From Ralstonia sp. A12 (GTDB taxonomy: Bacteria; Pseudomonadota; Gammaproteobacteria; Burkholderiales; Burkholderiaceae): a stretch of 64,000 nt of DNA. The position numbers and the translations under genes were made by a program. The stretch spans positions 620,001 to 684,000 of the forward strand of contig NZ_JSZO01000001.1 of NCBI RefSeq assembly GCF_000801955.1, given 5' to 3'. Positions 47,763 through 57,182 of the stretch are shown here, one piece after another (position 1 is the stretch's first letter; each line of letters opens with the position of its first letter). The notes beneath the pieces were generated by a model, which was not told where the DNA came from, searched no databases, and saw only the letters and a program-made list of their open reading frames with translations.

Positions 47763-48575
47763 ATGCATCCGATGCTCAATATCGCCGTCCGGGCTGCTCG
47801 TAAGGCCGGCACCATCATCAACCGCGCGTCCTTCGACGTCGATAGCCTGCGCACCGAGCGCAAACAACACAACGATTTCGTCACCGAAGTCGATCGCGCA
47901 GCTGAAGCCGCGATCATCGAAGTCATCAAGACTGCATACCCCGATCACGCGATTCTAGCGGAAGAGTCCGGCCAATCCTGGGCCGATGGCGAAACCGTGA
48001 GCGAAAACGTCTGGGTGATCGACCCGCTGGACGGCACCACTAACTTCATCCACGGCTTCCCGCAATACTGCGTGTCGATCGCGCTGATGCAGCGTGGCGT
48101 GGTCACGCAAGCCGTGGTGTACGACCCGACGCGCGACGAACTCTTTACCGCTTCCAAGGGCGCGGGCGCTTTCCTGAACAACCGCCGCATCCGCGTCACG
48201 CGCCGCGACAAGCTGGCAGACTGCCTGATCGGCACTGGCTTCCCATACCGCGACATGGAGGGCCTGTACGACTACACCCGCCTGTTTACCACGATGACGG
48301 AAAACTGCGCCGGCCTGCGTCGCCCGGGTGCTGCTGCGCTGGACCTGGCCTACGTGGCCTGCGGCCGTCTCGACGGCTTCTTCGAGCAAGGCATCAACGC
48401 GTGGGACATGGCCGCCGGCTCGCTGCTGATCACGGAATCGGGCGGCCTGGTTGGCAACTACTGCGGCGAAGCCGGCTACCTGGACCAGGGCGAAATCCTG
48501 GCCGGCAACCCAAAGGCCTTCGTGCAGATGCTCAAGATCACAACGCCGTTCTCGCGGTCGAAGGCATCGGAATAA
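47763..48575 (+). CDS. suhB: Inositol-1-monophosphatase family protein SuhB
   Basis: 270 aa, ATG 47763 ([20 protein letters not shown]). Metal-site motifs: [27 protein letters not shown] and [19 protein letters not shown]. In enterobacteria SuhB is also part of the rRNA antitermination complex; whether that holds here is not visible. A bidirectional terminator follows. Confidence 0.95.
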   Translation: MHPMLNIAVRAARKAGTIINRASFDVDSLRTERKQHNDFVTEVDRAAEAAIIEVIKTAYPDHAILAEESGQSWADGETVSENVWVIDPLDGTTNFIHGFPQYCVSIALMQRGVVTQAVVYDPTRDELFTASKGAGAFLNNRRIRVTRRDKLADCLIGTGFPYRDMEGLYDYTRLFTTMTENCAGLRRPGAAALDLAYVACGRLDGFFEQGINAWDMAAGSLLITESGGLVGNYCGEAGYLDQGEILAGNPKAFVQMLKITTPFSRSKASE

Positions 48576-48594
48576 GCCCGCCCTGCCGGAAAGT

Positions 48595-48624
48595 AAAAAA
48601 GCCCGCTAGAAAGCGGGCTTTTTT
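48595..48624. terminator. Bidirectional terminator between suhB and a lipoprotein gene
   Basis: aaaaaagcccgct / agcgggctttttt around loop agaa; A-tract before and T-tract after the stem serve both convergent genes. Confidence 0.9.
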
Positions 48625-48639
48625 GCTGCTGCGGTTTCG

Positions 48640-49098
48640 TTACTTCTTGGCTGCCGGCGGCTCGTTCGGTGCGAAGCTCAGCGACGGCAGCTCAGCCTGC
48701 GCTTTTTCCGGCGTTTCCAGCTCCGGCACAACACGGCCGACGATCAGACCCAGCGACGGCGAGGTGCGCACGTACTTGGTCTCACCCGCGTCCAGCGCGA
48801 AGCTCAGCGTCTTCTCGGTCTCGGTTGCGGTCGACACAACGTACTTGCCCGCAGGGCGATCCACGAAGAAGAAGCCACCCGGCTTGGACTGCCCCACCAC
48901 TTCGCTGTTGAGCTTGATGTCCGGTTGCAGTGCGGCGCCGATCAGCGACGACGAGCGGAAGAAGTACACGCGGCCCTGGTCCTGCTTGATCGTCGGGATG
49001 GTCGAAGCCATCTCGGAATACTTCACGCCCGAGGCGCACCCTGCCATAAGGACGGTGATACCAATGGCCGAAGCCAGTGCGCGCAAAACTCCCTTCAT
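48640..49098 (-). CDS. DUF2846-type lipoprotein
   Basis: 152 aa, ATG 49098. The lipobox is LMAGC at about residues 17-21. The mature part has GRVYFFRSSSLIGAALQPDI, GGFFFVDRPAGKYVVST and KYVRTSPSLGLIVGRVVPEL, a DUF2846 beta-sandwich pattern. Outer- or inner-membrane lipoprotein of unknown role. The start overlaps the stop of the upstream lipoprotein gene by 4 bp, so they form a two-gene operon. Confidence 0.85.
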   Translation of the reverse strand: MKGVLRALASAIGITVLMAGCASGVKYSEMASTIPTIKQDQGRVYFFRSSSLIGAALQPDIKLNSEVVGQSKPGGFFFVDRPAGKYVVSTATETEKTLSFALDAGETKYVRTSPSLGLIVGRVVPELETPEKAQAELPSLSFAPNEPPAAKK

Positions 49099-49490
49099 TG
49101 TGGTTCTCCTGTTGTGATTGGAACGGCTTTGGAAAGCGGGGAATACGCCTGCTCGCCCGGCAGGTAGAACCCGACCAGACGTTGATCAGCGATGACGAGA
49201 TAGGCTTCATGAACCTGGCGGCCTTCGATCGTGAAGATTGTGCCAACCGGGCGATACACCGCGCCTTGGGACAGCGTGCCCACACGCTGCCAGTTGGAGC
49301 CTGCCGCGAGCGTGCGCGTGTAGCCCGTCTCCAGGCGAATCTCGGTGGGCGTTTTCAGTTGGAGGCGCGACGAGCCTGTCGCGTTATCGGTGGCCAGCGT
49401 GGCCGGTGCGGTGGATACCATCGGCGCACAGGCGCCAAGGGCGGCTACGGCAATGCATGCCGCAACCACATGCAACATGGGCTTTCGCAC
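49095..49490 (-). CDS. Small lipoprotein
   Basis: 131 aa, ATG 49490. The signal peptide ends in the lipobox ALGAC (Cys at about 20). The mature part (LQLKTPTEIRLETGYTRTLA, VYRPVGTIFTIEGRQVHEAY, RLVGFYLPGEQAYSPLSKAV) is beta-rich. No family recognised. First gene of the lipoprotein pair and coupled to the DUF2846 gene, so the two may work together in the envelope. Confidence 0.75.
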   Translation of the reverse strand: MRKPMLHVVAACIAVAALGACAPMVSTAPATLATDNATGSSRLQLKTPTEIRLETGYTRTLAAGSNWQRVGTLSQGAVYRPVGTIFTIEGRQVHEAYLVIADQRLVGFYLPGEQAYSPLSKAVPITTGEPQ

Positions 49491-49645
49491 AACTCACTCC
49501 CTGATCTTGTCTTGTTATGGGTGCCACGTGATGCGGCCCTTTCGGGGAGCGATCTTAGTGAAGTGCCGTAAAGGTGACATCCCCCCGAGTCTGATTTTTC
49601 GAGGGGATGACGATGCAATTTTCTAAAGGCTGATTTAAGCGATTT

Positions 49646-50191
49646 TTAGCCGGCGGCATCTGGCGCACTGACCACGACCAACACTTCCGCCTGTTCCACC
49701 CCTACCGAACGCGTCCGATGCGGAATGCGCGCATCGAACACCACGGAATCGCCCACCGCCAGCAGCACGGTCTGGCCGGCAAAGGCGACTTCCACTTCGC
49801 CGCGATGGATGAACAGCAGCTCCTCGCCGTCGTGCTCCTTGAATGGCGACGCGCTGAAATCGGCGGGTGGATAGATCACGAACGGCAGCAGCGTCTTGCC
49901 GCTGCGTTGCGTGGCAATCCCCTCGTACAGCGGCTGCGTGCCGGCGTTGCCAACGCGCGTGCGCTCGTCCGCCCGGACGATGGTGATGGCGGCGGACGAA
50001 GCGGTCTCGCCAAACAAGTCTTCGGTGGGCACACCGAGCGCCTGCGCCAGCTTCATCGCCACGGCAATCGACGGCACCGAAACCCCGCGCTCGACCTTGG
50101 AGAGGTAGCTCTTGGTCAGGCCGGTGCGTTCGGCCAGGGTCTCAAGCGTCCAGCCGTGGTTCTTGCGCAGCGGTTTCAGGCGTACGGTCAT
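49646..50191 (-). CDS. XRE-family regulator with C-terminal cupin domain
   Basis: 181 aa from ATG 50191 (MTVRLKPLRKNHGWTLETLA). Helix-turn-helix at 5-60 (LAERTGLTKSYLSKVERGVS), then a cupin sensor at 100-175 (FKEHDGEELLFIHRGEVEVA, GDSVVFDARIPHRTRSVG). Proteins of this PuuR-like plan sense a small metabolite and repress neighbouring metabolic genes. It is divergent from the amidotransferase gene, with an inverted repeat between them, so it probably controls that gene and itself. Confidence 0.9.
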   Translation of the reverse strand: MTVRLKPLRKNHGWTLETLAERTGLTKSYLSKVERGVSVPSIAVAMKLAQALGVPTEDLFGETASSAAITIVRADERTRVGNAGTQPLYEGIATQRSGKTLLPFVIYPPADFSASPFKEHDGEELLFIHRGEVEVAFAGQTVLLAVGDSVVFDARIPHRTRSVGVEQAEVLVVVSAPDAAG

Positions 50192-50223
50192 GGGGACGAT
50201 CGTGTCATTGGTATCGCCAAGAT

Positions 50224-50247
50224 TGTCACATATGACACCTTGTGTCA
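50224..50247. promoter_or_regulatory. Overlapping inverted repeats, operator of the XRE-cupin regulator
   Basis: TGTCA-CATA-TGACA (50224-50237) overlaps TGACAC-CTT-GTGTCA (50233-50247) in the 91-bp divergent intergenic region. The shared TGACA half-site suggests two interfering binding registers. Confidence 0.65.
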
Positions 50248-50282
50248 TACAATGCAAACCTGCCGATCCTTCTTGCCTGGCC

Positions 50283-50987
50283 ATGAAAACCGCCCTCGCC
50301 TTGCGCCACGTTCCGTTCGAGCATCTCGGCATCCTGCAGCCGCTGTTGGAGGCTCGCGGCTATGCGGTGCGCTATGTGGACGTGGGGGTGCAATCCGTGC
50401 CGGCCGGTGACATGGCCACGGCCGATTTGCTGATCGTGCTGGGCGGCCCCATCGGCGCGTATGACGATGCGACGTATCCGTTCGTGCGCGGCGAGGCGGA
50501 GGCCGTTGCGCAACGGCTGGCGGCGCGCAAGCCGCTGCTCGGCATTTGTCTGGGCGCGCAGTTGATGGCGCGAGCGCTGGGTGCTGCGGTCAAGCCGATG
50601 GGCGTGAAGGAGATCGGCTTTGCGCCCATCACGCTCACCGCCGAGGGTGAAGATTCGCCGCTCGCGCCGCTGGCCGACGGCACGCCGGTGCTTCACTGGC
50701 ATGGTGACCGCTATGACCTGCCGCCCGGTGCGCGACGGCTTGCGTTCACAGCGGTCTGCGCAGAGCAGGCCTTCGCCATCGGCGATCACGCGCTCGGCCT
50801 GCAATTCCACCTGGAAGCGAATCTGGATGAACTGGAGGCGTGGCTGATCGGCCACGCAGCGGAACTCGGCGCGGCGGGCATCGACCCATGCACGTTGCGT
50901 GCACAAGCGCCGGCAATTGCTGAACGTCTGGCGCGGTGCGCTCGCGCTGTGTTCACCGCCTGGCTCGATCGCGCGGAGGCGGCATGA
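50283..50987 (+). CDS. Class I glutamine amidotransferase-like protein
   Basis: 234 aa, ATG 50283. GATase1 features: LIVLGGPIGAYDD (oxyanion region), nucleophile Cys in PLLGICLGAQLMARALG and catalytic His in ALGLQFHLEANLDELE. Stand-alone proteins of this type hydrolyse glutamine or gamma-glutamyl compounds. A role with a PuuR-like regulator next door hints at gamma-glutamyl amine metabolism, an inference only. Coupled to the MOSC gene by a 4-bp overlap. Confidence 0.88.
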   Translation: MKTALALRHVPFEHLGILQPLLEARGYAVRYVDVGVQSVPAGDMATADLLIVLGGPIGAYDDATYPFVRGEAEAVAQRLAARKPLLGICLGAQLMARALGAAVKPMGVKEIGFAPITLTAEGEDSPLAPLADGTPVLHWHGDRYDLPPGARRLAFTAVCAEQAFAIGDHALGLQFHLEANLDELEAWLIGHAAELGAAGIDPCTLRAQAPAIAERLARCARAVFTAWLDRAEAA

Positions 50988-51691
50988 CGTTGCCCGCGCC
51001 CATCCGCATCGACACGATCCTCACCGGCCGCGCTGTCGACTACACGCGCCCCGGCTCACGCAGCGCCATCGACAAGCACCCCGTGACCGATGCGGTGCAG
51101 GTGGACATCAACGGCATCCTCGGCGACGAACAAGGCGACCTGCGTGTGCATGGCGGCCCCGACAAGGCGATCCACCACTACCCGTTCGACCACTACGCCG
51201 CGTGGCGGGCAGATATCGGTGCGCTGCCGGTGCTCGCGCAACCCGGCGCGTTTGGCGAGAACCTGAGCACCACCGGCATCACCGAAGCGGACATCTGCGT
51301 GGGCGACCGCCTGCGCGTGGGCAACGTGGTGCTGGAAGTGTCGCAACTGCGCCAGCCATGCTGGAAGCTCAACGACCGTTTCGACACGCGCGACATGGCG
51401 CGCCGCGTACAACACACAGGCCGCACAGGCTGGTACTACCGGGTACTGGAAGGCGGCACGCTGCGAGCGGGCGACACGCTTGCATGGCTCGAACGCCCGT
51501 GGCCGCAATGGCCATTGGCGCGTGTGCTGGACGTGCTCTATCGCAACATGCTGGATCGCGCCGCGCTGGAAGACATGGCGGCGCTGCCGCTCACGCCGTC
51601 GTGGCGCAAGCTCGTGGAAGGCCGCCTCGCGCGTGGCGAGGTGGAGAGCTGGGCCAAGCGCATTGATGGCCCAGCGAGTACTACGCCCTGA
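50984..51691 (+). CDS. MOSC-domain protein (YiiM-type)
   Basis: 235 aa from ATG 50984. The MOSC core has ILGDEQGDLRVHGGPDKAIH, GAFGENLSTTGITEADICVG and the conserved Cys in VSQLRQPCWKLN, then a helical 3-alpha C-terminus (WPLARVLDVLYRNMLDRAAL). MOSC proteins bind molybdenum cofactor or reduce N-hydroxylated compounds. Its stop codon abuts the stop of the convergent chemoreceptor gene with no spacer. Confidence 0.88.
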   Translation: MTLPAPIRIDTILTGRAVDYTRPGSRSAIDKHPVTDAVQVDINGILGDEQGDLRVHGGPDKAIHHYPFDHYAAWRADIGALPVLAQPGAFGENLSTTGITEADICVGDRLRVGNVVLEVSQLRQPCWKLNDRFDTRDMARRVQHTGRTGWYYRVLEGGTLRAGDTLAWLERPWPQWPLARVLDVLYRNMLDRAALEDMAALPLTPSWRKLVEGRLARGEVESWAKRIDGPASTTP

Positions 51692-53494
51692 TCAGAAGGT
51701 TTCCCAATCGGCATCAGAACCGCCACCAGCCACGGCCAGCGGCGGCTTCTTGGCAGGCGTGGGAGTCGTTGCGAGGGAGGTCGTCGGCGGAACAACCAAC
51801 TTCGGTTCACGCTTACGAACCACTGGGCTCGGTGACTTGACGGGCTTGGCCGGCTTGACGGCCGTGGCTGTTGCGGCAGCAGGCTTGGCGGGTTTCGCCA
51901 GCTGGGATGCTGCAAACGCGACCGTCTCGGCACCATCCAAGCGGAACTGCGATACCACCTGCGTGAGGTTCTTCGCCTGCTCTTCGAGCGACTGCGCGGC
52001 GGCGGCAGCCTCTTCCACCAGCGCGGCATTCTGCTGCGTCACCTGCTCCATCTCTGACACGGCTTGGCCGATCTGCATGATGCCCTGCGTCTGCTCGGCC
52101 GATGCCGCAGCAATGTCTTCGACGATGTTGGCAACGCGGCGCACAGCTTCCACCGTCTCGGTAATCGTCTCCCCCGCCTGCGACACCTGCGTGTGGCCGG
52201 CCTGCACGCGCGAGACCGAATCGTCGATCAGCGTCTTGATTTCCTTGGCAGCGGCCGCACTGCGCTGGGCCAGCGCACGCACCTCGCCGGCCACCACGGC
52301 AAACCCGCGGCCCTGCTCGCCGGCACGCGCGGCTTCCACGGCGGCGTTAAGCGCAAGGATGTTGGTCTGGAAAGCGATGCCGTCAATCACACCGATGATG
52401 TCAGCCATCTTGCGCGAGCCCGCGCTGATGTCGTCCATGGTGGCCACCACGCCGCGTACCACCTCACCGCCACGCGACGCCAGATCGGCGGCGTTCGAGG
52501 CAAGTGCACTGGCTTGACGGGCGCTCTCGGAGTTGTTGCTGACGGTGGACGTCATCTGCTCCATGCTGGCCGCTGTCTTCTCCAGCGAGGCCGATTGCTG
52601 CTCGGTGCGTGTGGACAGATCGAGGTTACCGCTGGCGATTTCATGCGCGCCGGTGTTAACCGAATCCGAACTGCTGCGTACTTGGCGCACGGTATTCACC
52701 AAGCTCTCGCGCATGCGTGCCACCGCCGCCAGCAGGCGACCAAGTTCATTGCGGCCACCGGTCTCAACATGGACTGCCAGATCGCCCTCGGCCACGCGTG
52801 AGAGCACCGTCACCGCTTCATTGAGCGGCGTGATCACGAAGGCCCTGAGCGCGTAGAACACAGCCACGATCAGCGCCAGCGCCATGGCGATGCCCAGCGC
52901 AACGAACTTGAGGATCGTCTCGTAGCGCGCGCGACCACCATCGGCCTGGTCCTTGGCCAGCTTCTTGACGAGTTGCTGGAAGTTTTCAATCTGGGTCGAC
53001 CAGGCTGCGCCCGTGTCGGTCACGTCCTTGTAGTTGAGGGGCGCATAGGCCGCAGCGTCGCCGGCACGCAGTGCTGCCAGGGCGCGCTGGACGGCTTCGA
53101 TGTGCGTTTGCGCAGCCTGCACGATCGACTGGCGCAGCGCATCGTCCACACCCTCGATGGGTGGCGCGTTCTTGAACGCTTCCACCTGCGCGATGGACTT
53201 CTTCAGGCCCTTCTCCGAGCTTTCAAGCGCGGCGGTCTTGGCGGCATCGTCCATGTTCTCGCGCAGCACGCTGTACAGGCGCGACATACCGGTGCGCGCA
53301 CGTTGCATGTCCTTGTAGGCGTCGTTCAGGAGCATGCTGCGATCCGAGATGTCATGCACACGCTCGGTCGCGGCATTGGTCGTGCGCAGTGCGATCACGC
53401 CAACGGCAGCCCCGACCACGATCATCAGCGCGAAGGTGATCAGAATCGCCAAGAGGCCAGCGCGCACGCTGGTGTTCTTCAGAACGCGGTCCAT
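51692..53494 (-). CDS. Methyl-accepting chemotaxis protein, Tar-type ligand domain, DWETF tether
   Basis: 600 aa, ATG 53494. TM1 at about 11-33, a four-helix periplasmic sensor (35-190), TM2 at 192-214, HAMP to about 265, then the signalling hairpin with tip [20 protein letters not shown] and [21 protein letters not shown] Pro/Ala/Lys linker ends in DWETF, a variant of the NWETF CheR/CheB-binding pentapeptide. It senses an unknown ligand and controls CheA. Tandem with another receptor 89 bp upstream whose 3' end is nearly identical. Confidence 0.93.
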   Translation of the reverse strand: MDRVLKNTSVRAGLLAILITFALMIVVGAAVGVIALRTTNAATERVHDISDRSMLLNDAYKDMQRARTGMSRLYSVLRENMDDAAKTAALESSEKGLKKSIAQVEAFKNAPPIEGVDDALRQSIVQAAQTHIEAVQRALAALRAGDAAAYAPLNYKDVTDTGAAWSTQIENFQQLVKKLAKDQADGGRARYETILKFVALGIAMALALIVAVFYALRAFVITPLNEAVTVLSRVAEGDLAVHVETGGRNELGRLLAAVARMRESLVNTVRQVRSSSDSVNTGAHEIASGNLDLSTRTEQQSASLEKTAASMEQMTSTVSNNSESARQASALASNAADLASRGGEVVRGVVATMDDISAGSRKMADIIGVIDGIAFQTNILALNAAVEAARAGEQGRGFAVVAGEVRALAQRSAAAAKEIKTLIDDSVSRVQAGHTQVSQAGETITETVEAVRRVANIVEDIAAASAEQTQGIMQIGQAVSEMEQVTQQNAALVEEAAAAAQSLEEQAKNLTQVVSQFRLDGAETVAFAASQLAKPAKPAAATATAVKPAKPVKSPSPVVRKREPKLVVPPTTSLATTPTPAKKPPLAVAGGGSDADWETF

Positions 53495-53583
53495 CTTTGT
53501 CTCCAGAGCCCGGTCAGCACACGATTGCGCCGCGCCGGAAGCAGGTGCGCCATGGCGCCCGCAAGATCAGCGAAGGGAATCGA

Positions 53584-55425
53584 TCAGAAGGTTTCCCAAT
53601 CGGAATCGTCGCCGGCGGCCACCAGTGGCTTGGGCTTCGCAAGGCTGGCGGGGGCAGCAACAGATGCTGCAACCGCCGGTTTGTCGATCGGCTTGCCTGC
53701 CGCCTTGCGCAGCAGCGGTGCCTTGCGCGGCGTCAGCTTTGGCTTGGCCGCGTCAGCGCTCGGCTTGGCAGGTTCTCGGCGTGGCGCTTCGGCCTTGGGT
53801 GCAGCCGGCGCTACCGGTGCAACAGGTGCGACGGTCGATTCAATCTTGGCAACCATCGCCGGCGCACGCAGCGCGTGGGCATCCAGGCGGAACTGCGCAA
53901 CCACTTGCGTCAGACTCACGGCCTGCTCTTCCAGCGATTGCGCAGCAGCGGCCGCCTCTTCCACCAGCGCGGCGTTCTGCTGCGTGGCGTCGTCAAGCTG
54001 GGTAACGGCGTGGCTCACTTCTTCAATGCCCGAGCGCTGCTCCTGGCTCGCGGAGGAAATCTCGCCCACGATGTCCGTCACGCGCTTCACGCTCGCAACG
54101 ATCTCGCGCATGGTCGTGCCGGCTTCTTCCACCAGCGCGCTGCCTGCATCCACGTTGATGACGGAATCGTCGATCAACGCCTTGATCTCCTTGGCCGCCG
54201 CCGCACTGCGCTGCGCGAGGCTGCGCACCTCGCCAGCAACAACGGCAAAACCACGGCCCTGCTCGCCGGCACGTGCGGCTTCCACAGCGGCATTGAGCGC
54301 GAGGATGTTGGTCTGGAAGGCGATGCCATCAATCACGCCGATGATGTCGACGATCTTGCGCGACGACGCGTTGATCGAGCCCATCGTCTCCACCACGCGC
54401 GTCACCACTTCGCCGCCGCGCACTGCCACGTCAGATGCGGATACGGCAAGCTGGTTGGCCTGCTGTGCGTTGTCGGCGTTCTGCTGCACCGTCGACATCA
54501 GCTCTTCCATGGCCGAGGCTGTCTCTTCCAGCGAGCTGGCCTGCTGTTCGGTGCGCGACGACAGATCCAGGTTGCCGCTGGCGATTTCGCGCGTGGCCGT
54601 GCCGATGGTGTCCGACGCGCCCTTGATGCGGCCGATGGTCTGCACCAGCGCGCCGCGCATGCGGCCCATGGCGTACAACAGGCTGTGGTTGTCGTCGGCG
54701 CGGGTGTTGATCTCCACCGTCAGGTCACCGCCGGCAATGCGGTTGGCCACGTCGGCCGCGTAGGTGGGGTCACCGCCCAGCGTGCGCTGCAGGCTGCGGT
54801 TGGCGACACTCGCCAGCGCCACCAGCGCCAAGGCCACGAGCACCAGCAAGCCGCCCGTCTGGTACAGCGAGGTCATGAACGCGGCGTTGATGTCGTCCAT
54901 GTATACGCCGGTCGAGAACACCCAGTCCCACGGTTCATAGCGGATGGCGAAGGCGGTCTTGGGCACCGGCTCCGTGCCGCCGACTTTCGGCCAGACGTAG
55001 CTGGTGAATCCACCTGCCGGGTCTTTGGCAGCGCCGGTCAGGAGGACGTACACAGCGTTGCCCTGCGCGTCTTTGAAGCCAGATTGGTCTTTGCCGATGA
55101 ACTCCGGCTTGATCGGGTGCATGACCACCACGTTGCTGGAACTGGTGATGGTGAAGTAGCCGTCCTTGCCATAGCGCAGCGCCTTGAAGCGGTCCAGCGC
55201 CTGCTTCTGCGCCTCGTCCTTGGTCAGTGCGCCACTCTTGGCCAGATCGTCGTACTGCTTGGCCAGGTTCATGGCCATGGTGCTGACGCTCACAAGGTTG
55301 TTCTTGCGTTCCTCGATGCGGATCTCGCGCGCCTGGTAGGCGTTGAACACCGAGATCAAGGTCAGCGCGATCAGGCTGATCACCAGCGGCAGCCAAAGCT
55401 TTTGGCGGAAGCTGAGCTTACTCAT
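53584..55425 (-). CDS. Methyl-accepting chemotaxis protein, single-Cache ligand domain, DWETF tether
   Basis: 613 aa, ATG 55425 ([20 protein letters not shown]). TM1 at 11-30. The periplasmic part is a single Cache (Cache_2) domain: [40 protein letters not shown] and [18 protein letters not shown]2 at about 188-208, HAMP, and the conserved hairpin [20 protein letters not shown]. It ends in DWETF after a Pro/Ala/Lys linker. Cache_2 receptors often bind small organic acids; the ligand here is unknown. Confidence 0.94.
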   Translation of the reverse strand: MSKLSFRQKLWLPLVISLIALTLISVFNAYQAREIRIEERKNNLVSVSTMAMNLAKQYDDLAKSGALTKDEAQKQALDRFKALRYGKDGYFTITSSSNVVVMHPIKPEFIGKDQSGFKDAQGNAVYVLLTGAAKDPAGGFTSYVWPKVGGTEPVPKTAFAIRYEPWDWVFSTGVYMDDINAAFMTSLYQTGGLLVLVALALVALASVANRSLQRTLGGDPTYAADVANRIAGGDLTVEINTRADDNHSLLYAMGRMRGALVQTIGRIKGASDTIGTATREIASGNLDLSSRTEQQASSLEETASAMEELMSTVQQNADNAQQANQLAVSASDVAVRGGEVVTRVVETMGSINASSRKIVDIIGVIDGIAFQTNILALNAAVEAARAGEQGRGFAVVAGEVRSLAQRSAAAAKEIKALIDDSVINVDAGSALVEEAGTTMREIVASVKRVTDIVGEISSASQEQRSGIEEVSHAVTQLDDATQQNAALVEEAAAAAQSLEEQAVSLTQVVAQFRLDAHALRAPAMVAKIESTVAPVAPVAPAAPKAEAPRREPAKPSADAAKPKLTPRKAPLLRKAAGKPIDKPAVAASVAAPASLAKPKPLVAAGDDSDWETF

Positions 55426-55662
55426 TCCAGAGTCTCCGGAGTGGGAATCGATTGCGCAATGTGCGCAATACGTCTCCCTATGGTTTTAGAGTTCCGGATG
55501 GTCTATCGGCACCGTATTCACCAATCTTGAGTAGTCCGCATAGGCAAGCAGTCAGGCGCAGGTGGCGAGCACCCCAATGGTCAGCACGGTCGAGACGCGC
55601 GTGACTTTGCAAAAATGTCCGCCTTGTGCAGAATATTCTTGACTAGAAATTGACAATCAACG

Positions 55663-56550
55663 ATGAAGACCACGCTCGAAGAACTGCTCGCCTTCCGCAC
55701 GGTGGTGGATACCGGTTCTGTCACGGCCGCTGCCGAGCAGCTTGGCCAGACCGTCTCGGGTGTGAGCCGTGCGCTGCGCAGGCTGGAAGAGAAGCTGGAA
55801 ACCACCCTGCTGTCGCGCACCACGCGCCGTCTGTCGCTGACCGACGAAGGCACGGTGTTTCTGGCACAGGCGCGGCAGATCCTATCCGCCGTGGATGAGG
55901 CCGAAGAGCAGATCGCTCTGCGCCGCCAGCAACCCGCCGGGCGCCTGCGCGTGAATGCCGCCATGCCGTTCATGCTGCACGTGATCGCGCCGCTGGTGCC
56001 CGACTTCCGCGCGCAGTATCCGCAGATTGAGCTGGAGTTGAACACCAACGACCTGATCATCGATCTGCTGGAAGAGGACACCGACATCGCCATCCGTATC
56101 GGCACACTGCGCGATTCCACGCTACGTGCGCGGCTCATGGGCACCCGCCGGTTGCGCGTGCTGGCAAGCCCCGCGTATCTCAAGGCACATGGCCGGCCGC
56201 GCTCGGTAGACGACCTGAAACACCACACCCTGCTTGGTTTCGTGCAGCCGGAATCGCTCAACCAGTGGCCCCTGCGCGGCCCGCACGGCGACCATCTGCG
56301 CATCGAGCCTGCGCTCAAGGCATCGAGCGGCGAAACCTTGCGCCAGCTCGCACTGCAAGGCGCCGGCATCGTCTGCCTGGCCGACTTCATGACCGCCGAA
56401 GACCGCCGCGCAGGTGATCTCGTACAGGTCTTGCCGGATGCCACGGTCGAGGTGCTGCAACCCATTCACGCGGTCTATTACCGCAACACGCAACTGGCTT
56501 CACGCATTGCGTGCTTTCTTGATTTTCTGGAGGCGCGACTTGCCGCCTGA
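55663..56550 (+). CDS. LysR-family transcriptional regulator
   Basis: 295 aa, ATG 55663. N-terminal winged helix (LLAFRTVVDTGSVTAAAEQL, GQTVSGVSRALRRLEEKLET, TRRLSLTDEGTVFLAQARQI) and a LysR substrate-binding domain from 90 (RLRVNAAMPFMLHVIAPLVP). Its binding-site gene cannot be told; the divergent neighbour is the Cache receptor, 237 bp away. It is followed after 4 bp by an acetyltransferase gene on the same strand, a likely co-transcribed pair. Confidence 0.93.
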   Translation: MKTTLEELLAFRTVVDTGSVTAAAEQLGQTVSGVSRALRRLEEKLETTLLSRTTRRLSLTDEGTVFLAQARQILSAVDEAEEQIALRRQQPAGRLRVNAAMPFMLHVIAPLVPDFRAQYPQIELELNTNDLIIDLLEEDTDIAIRIGTLRDSTLRARLMGTRRLRVLASPAYLKAHGRPRSVDDLKHHTLLGFVQPESLNQWPLRGPHGDHLRIEPALKASSGETLRQLALQGAGIVCLADFMTAEDRRAGDLVQVLPDATVEVLQPIHAVYYRNTQLASRIACFLDFLEARLAA

Positions 56551-56554
56551 CGCC

Positions 56555-57061
56555 ATGACTTCACACGTATTGATCCGCCCCGAAGCCCCTGCTGACGCAC
56601 AGGCCATCGAAGCCGTCACCATCGCCGCCTTTCGCGAAGCGGAGCACACCAGCCACAACGAGCAGGAAATCGTCCGTGCGCTGCGCGCGGCGGACGCGCT
56701 CACTGTTTCGCTTGTCGCCGAGATGGATGGCAACGTTGTCGGGCATGTCGCCACCTCACCTGTATCGATTGCCGATGGCGCACCTGGCTGGTTTGGACTG
56801 GGGCCGATTTCCGTGCTGCCTGCATGCCAGGGCAAGGGCGTCGGCGCTGGTCTGATGCACGCTGCGCTGGACGCGTTGCGCAAGCTGGGGGCAGCAGGCT
56901 GCGTTGTACTCGGCGACCCGGCTTACTACGGTCGATTCGACTTTCGCGCAGAATCTTCGCTCGTATTTCCAGGCGTGCCGACCGAGTACTTCCAGGCCCT
57001 GATCTTCCGGGGCGTGCTGCCCAGCGGTGAAGTCACCTACCACCCCGCGTTCTACGCCTGA
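56555..57061 (+). CDS. GNAT-family N-acetyltransferase
   Basis: 168 aa from ATG 56555. The GNAT fold shows VVGHVATSPVSIADGAPGWF, GLGPISVLPACQGKGVGAGL (acetyl-CoA pyrophosphate loop Q-G-K-G-V-G) and CVVLGDPAYYGRFDFRAESS. The last motif is typical of the YhbS-like group. Substrate unknown. Same strand as the LysR gene. Confidence 0.9.
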   Translation: MTSHVLIRPEAPADAQAIEAVTIAAFREAEHTSHNEQEIVRALRAADALTVSLVAEMDGNVVGHVATSPVSIADGAPGWFGLGPISVLPACQGKGVGAGLMHAALDALRKLGAAGCVVLGDPAYYGRFDFRAESSLVFPGVPTEYFQALIFRGVLPSGEVTYHPAFYA

Positions 57062-57182
57062 CGTTCTGCCCCTTCCGTTGCGGACAATTCGCCAGGAAGC
57101 CACTGCCCACCTGTGCAACAATTGCGCGATTCAACACCTTCCGCGCGCGATCGATCGATTGCGCGCTAAGCATTGACACCGC

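Noticed and set aside
53497-55530. 677-codon plus frame opposite the Cache chemoreceptor
   Set aside because: Antisense shadow of a GC-rich gene; Arg/His/Gly composition is not protein-like.
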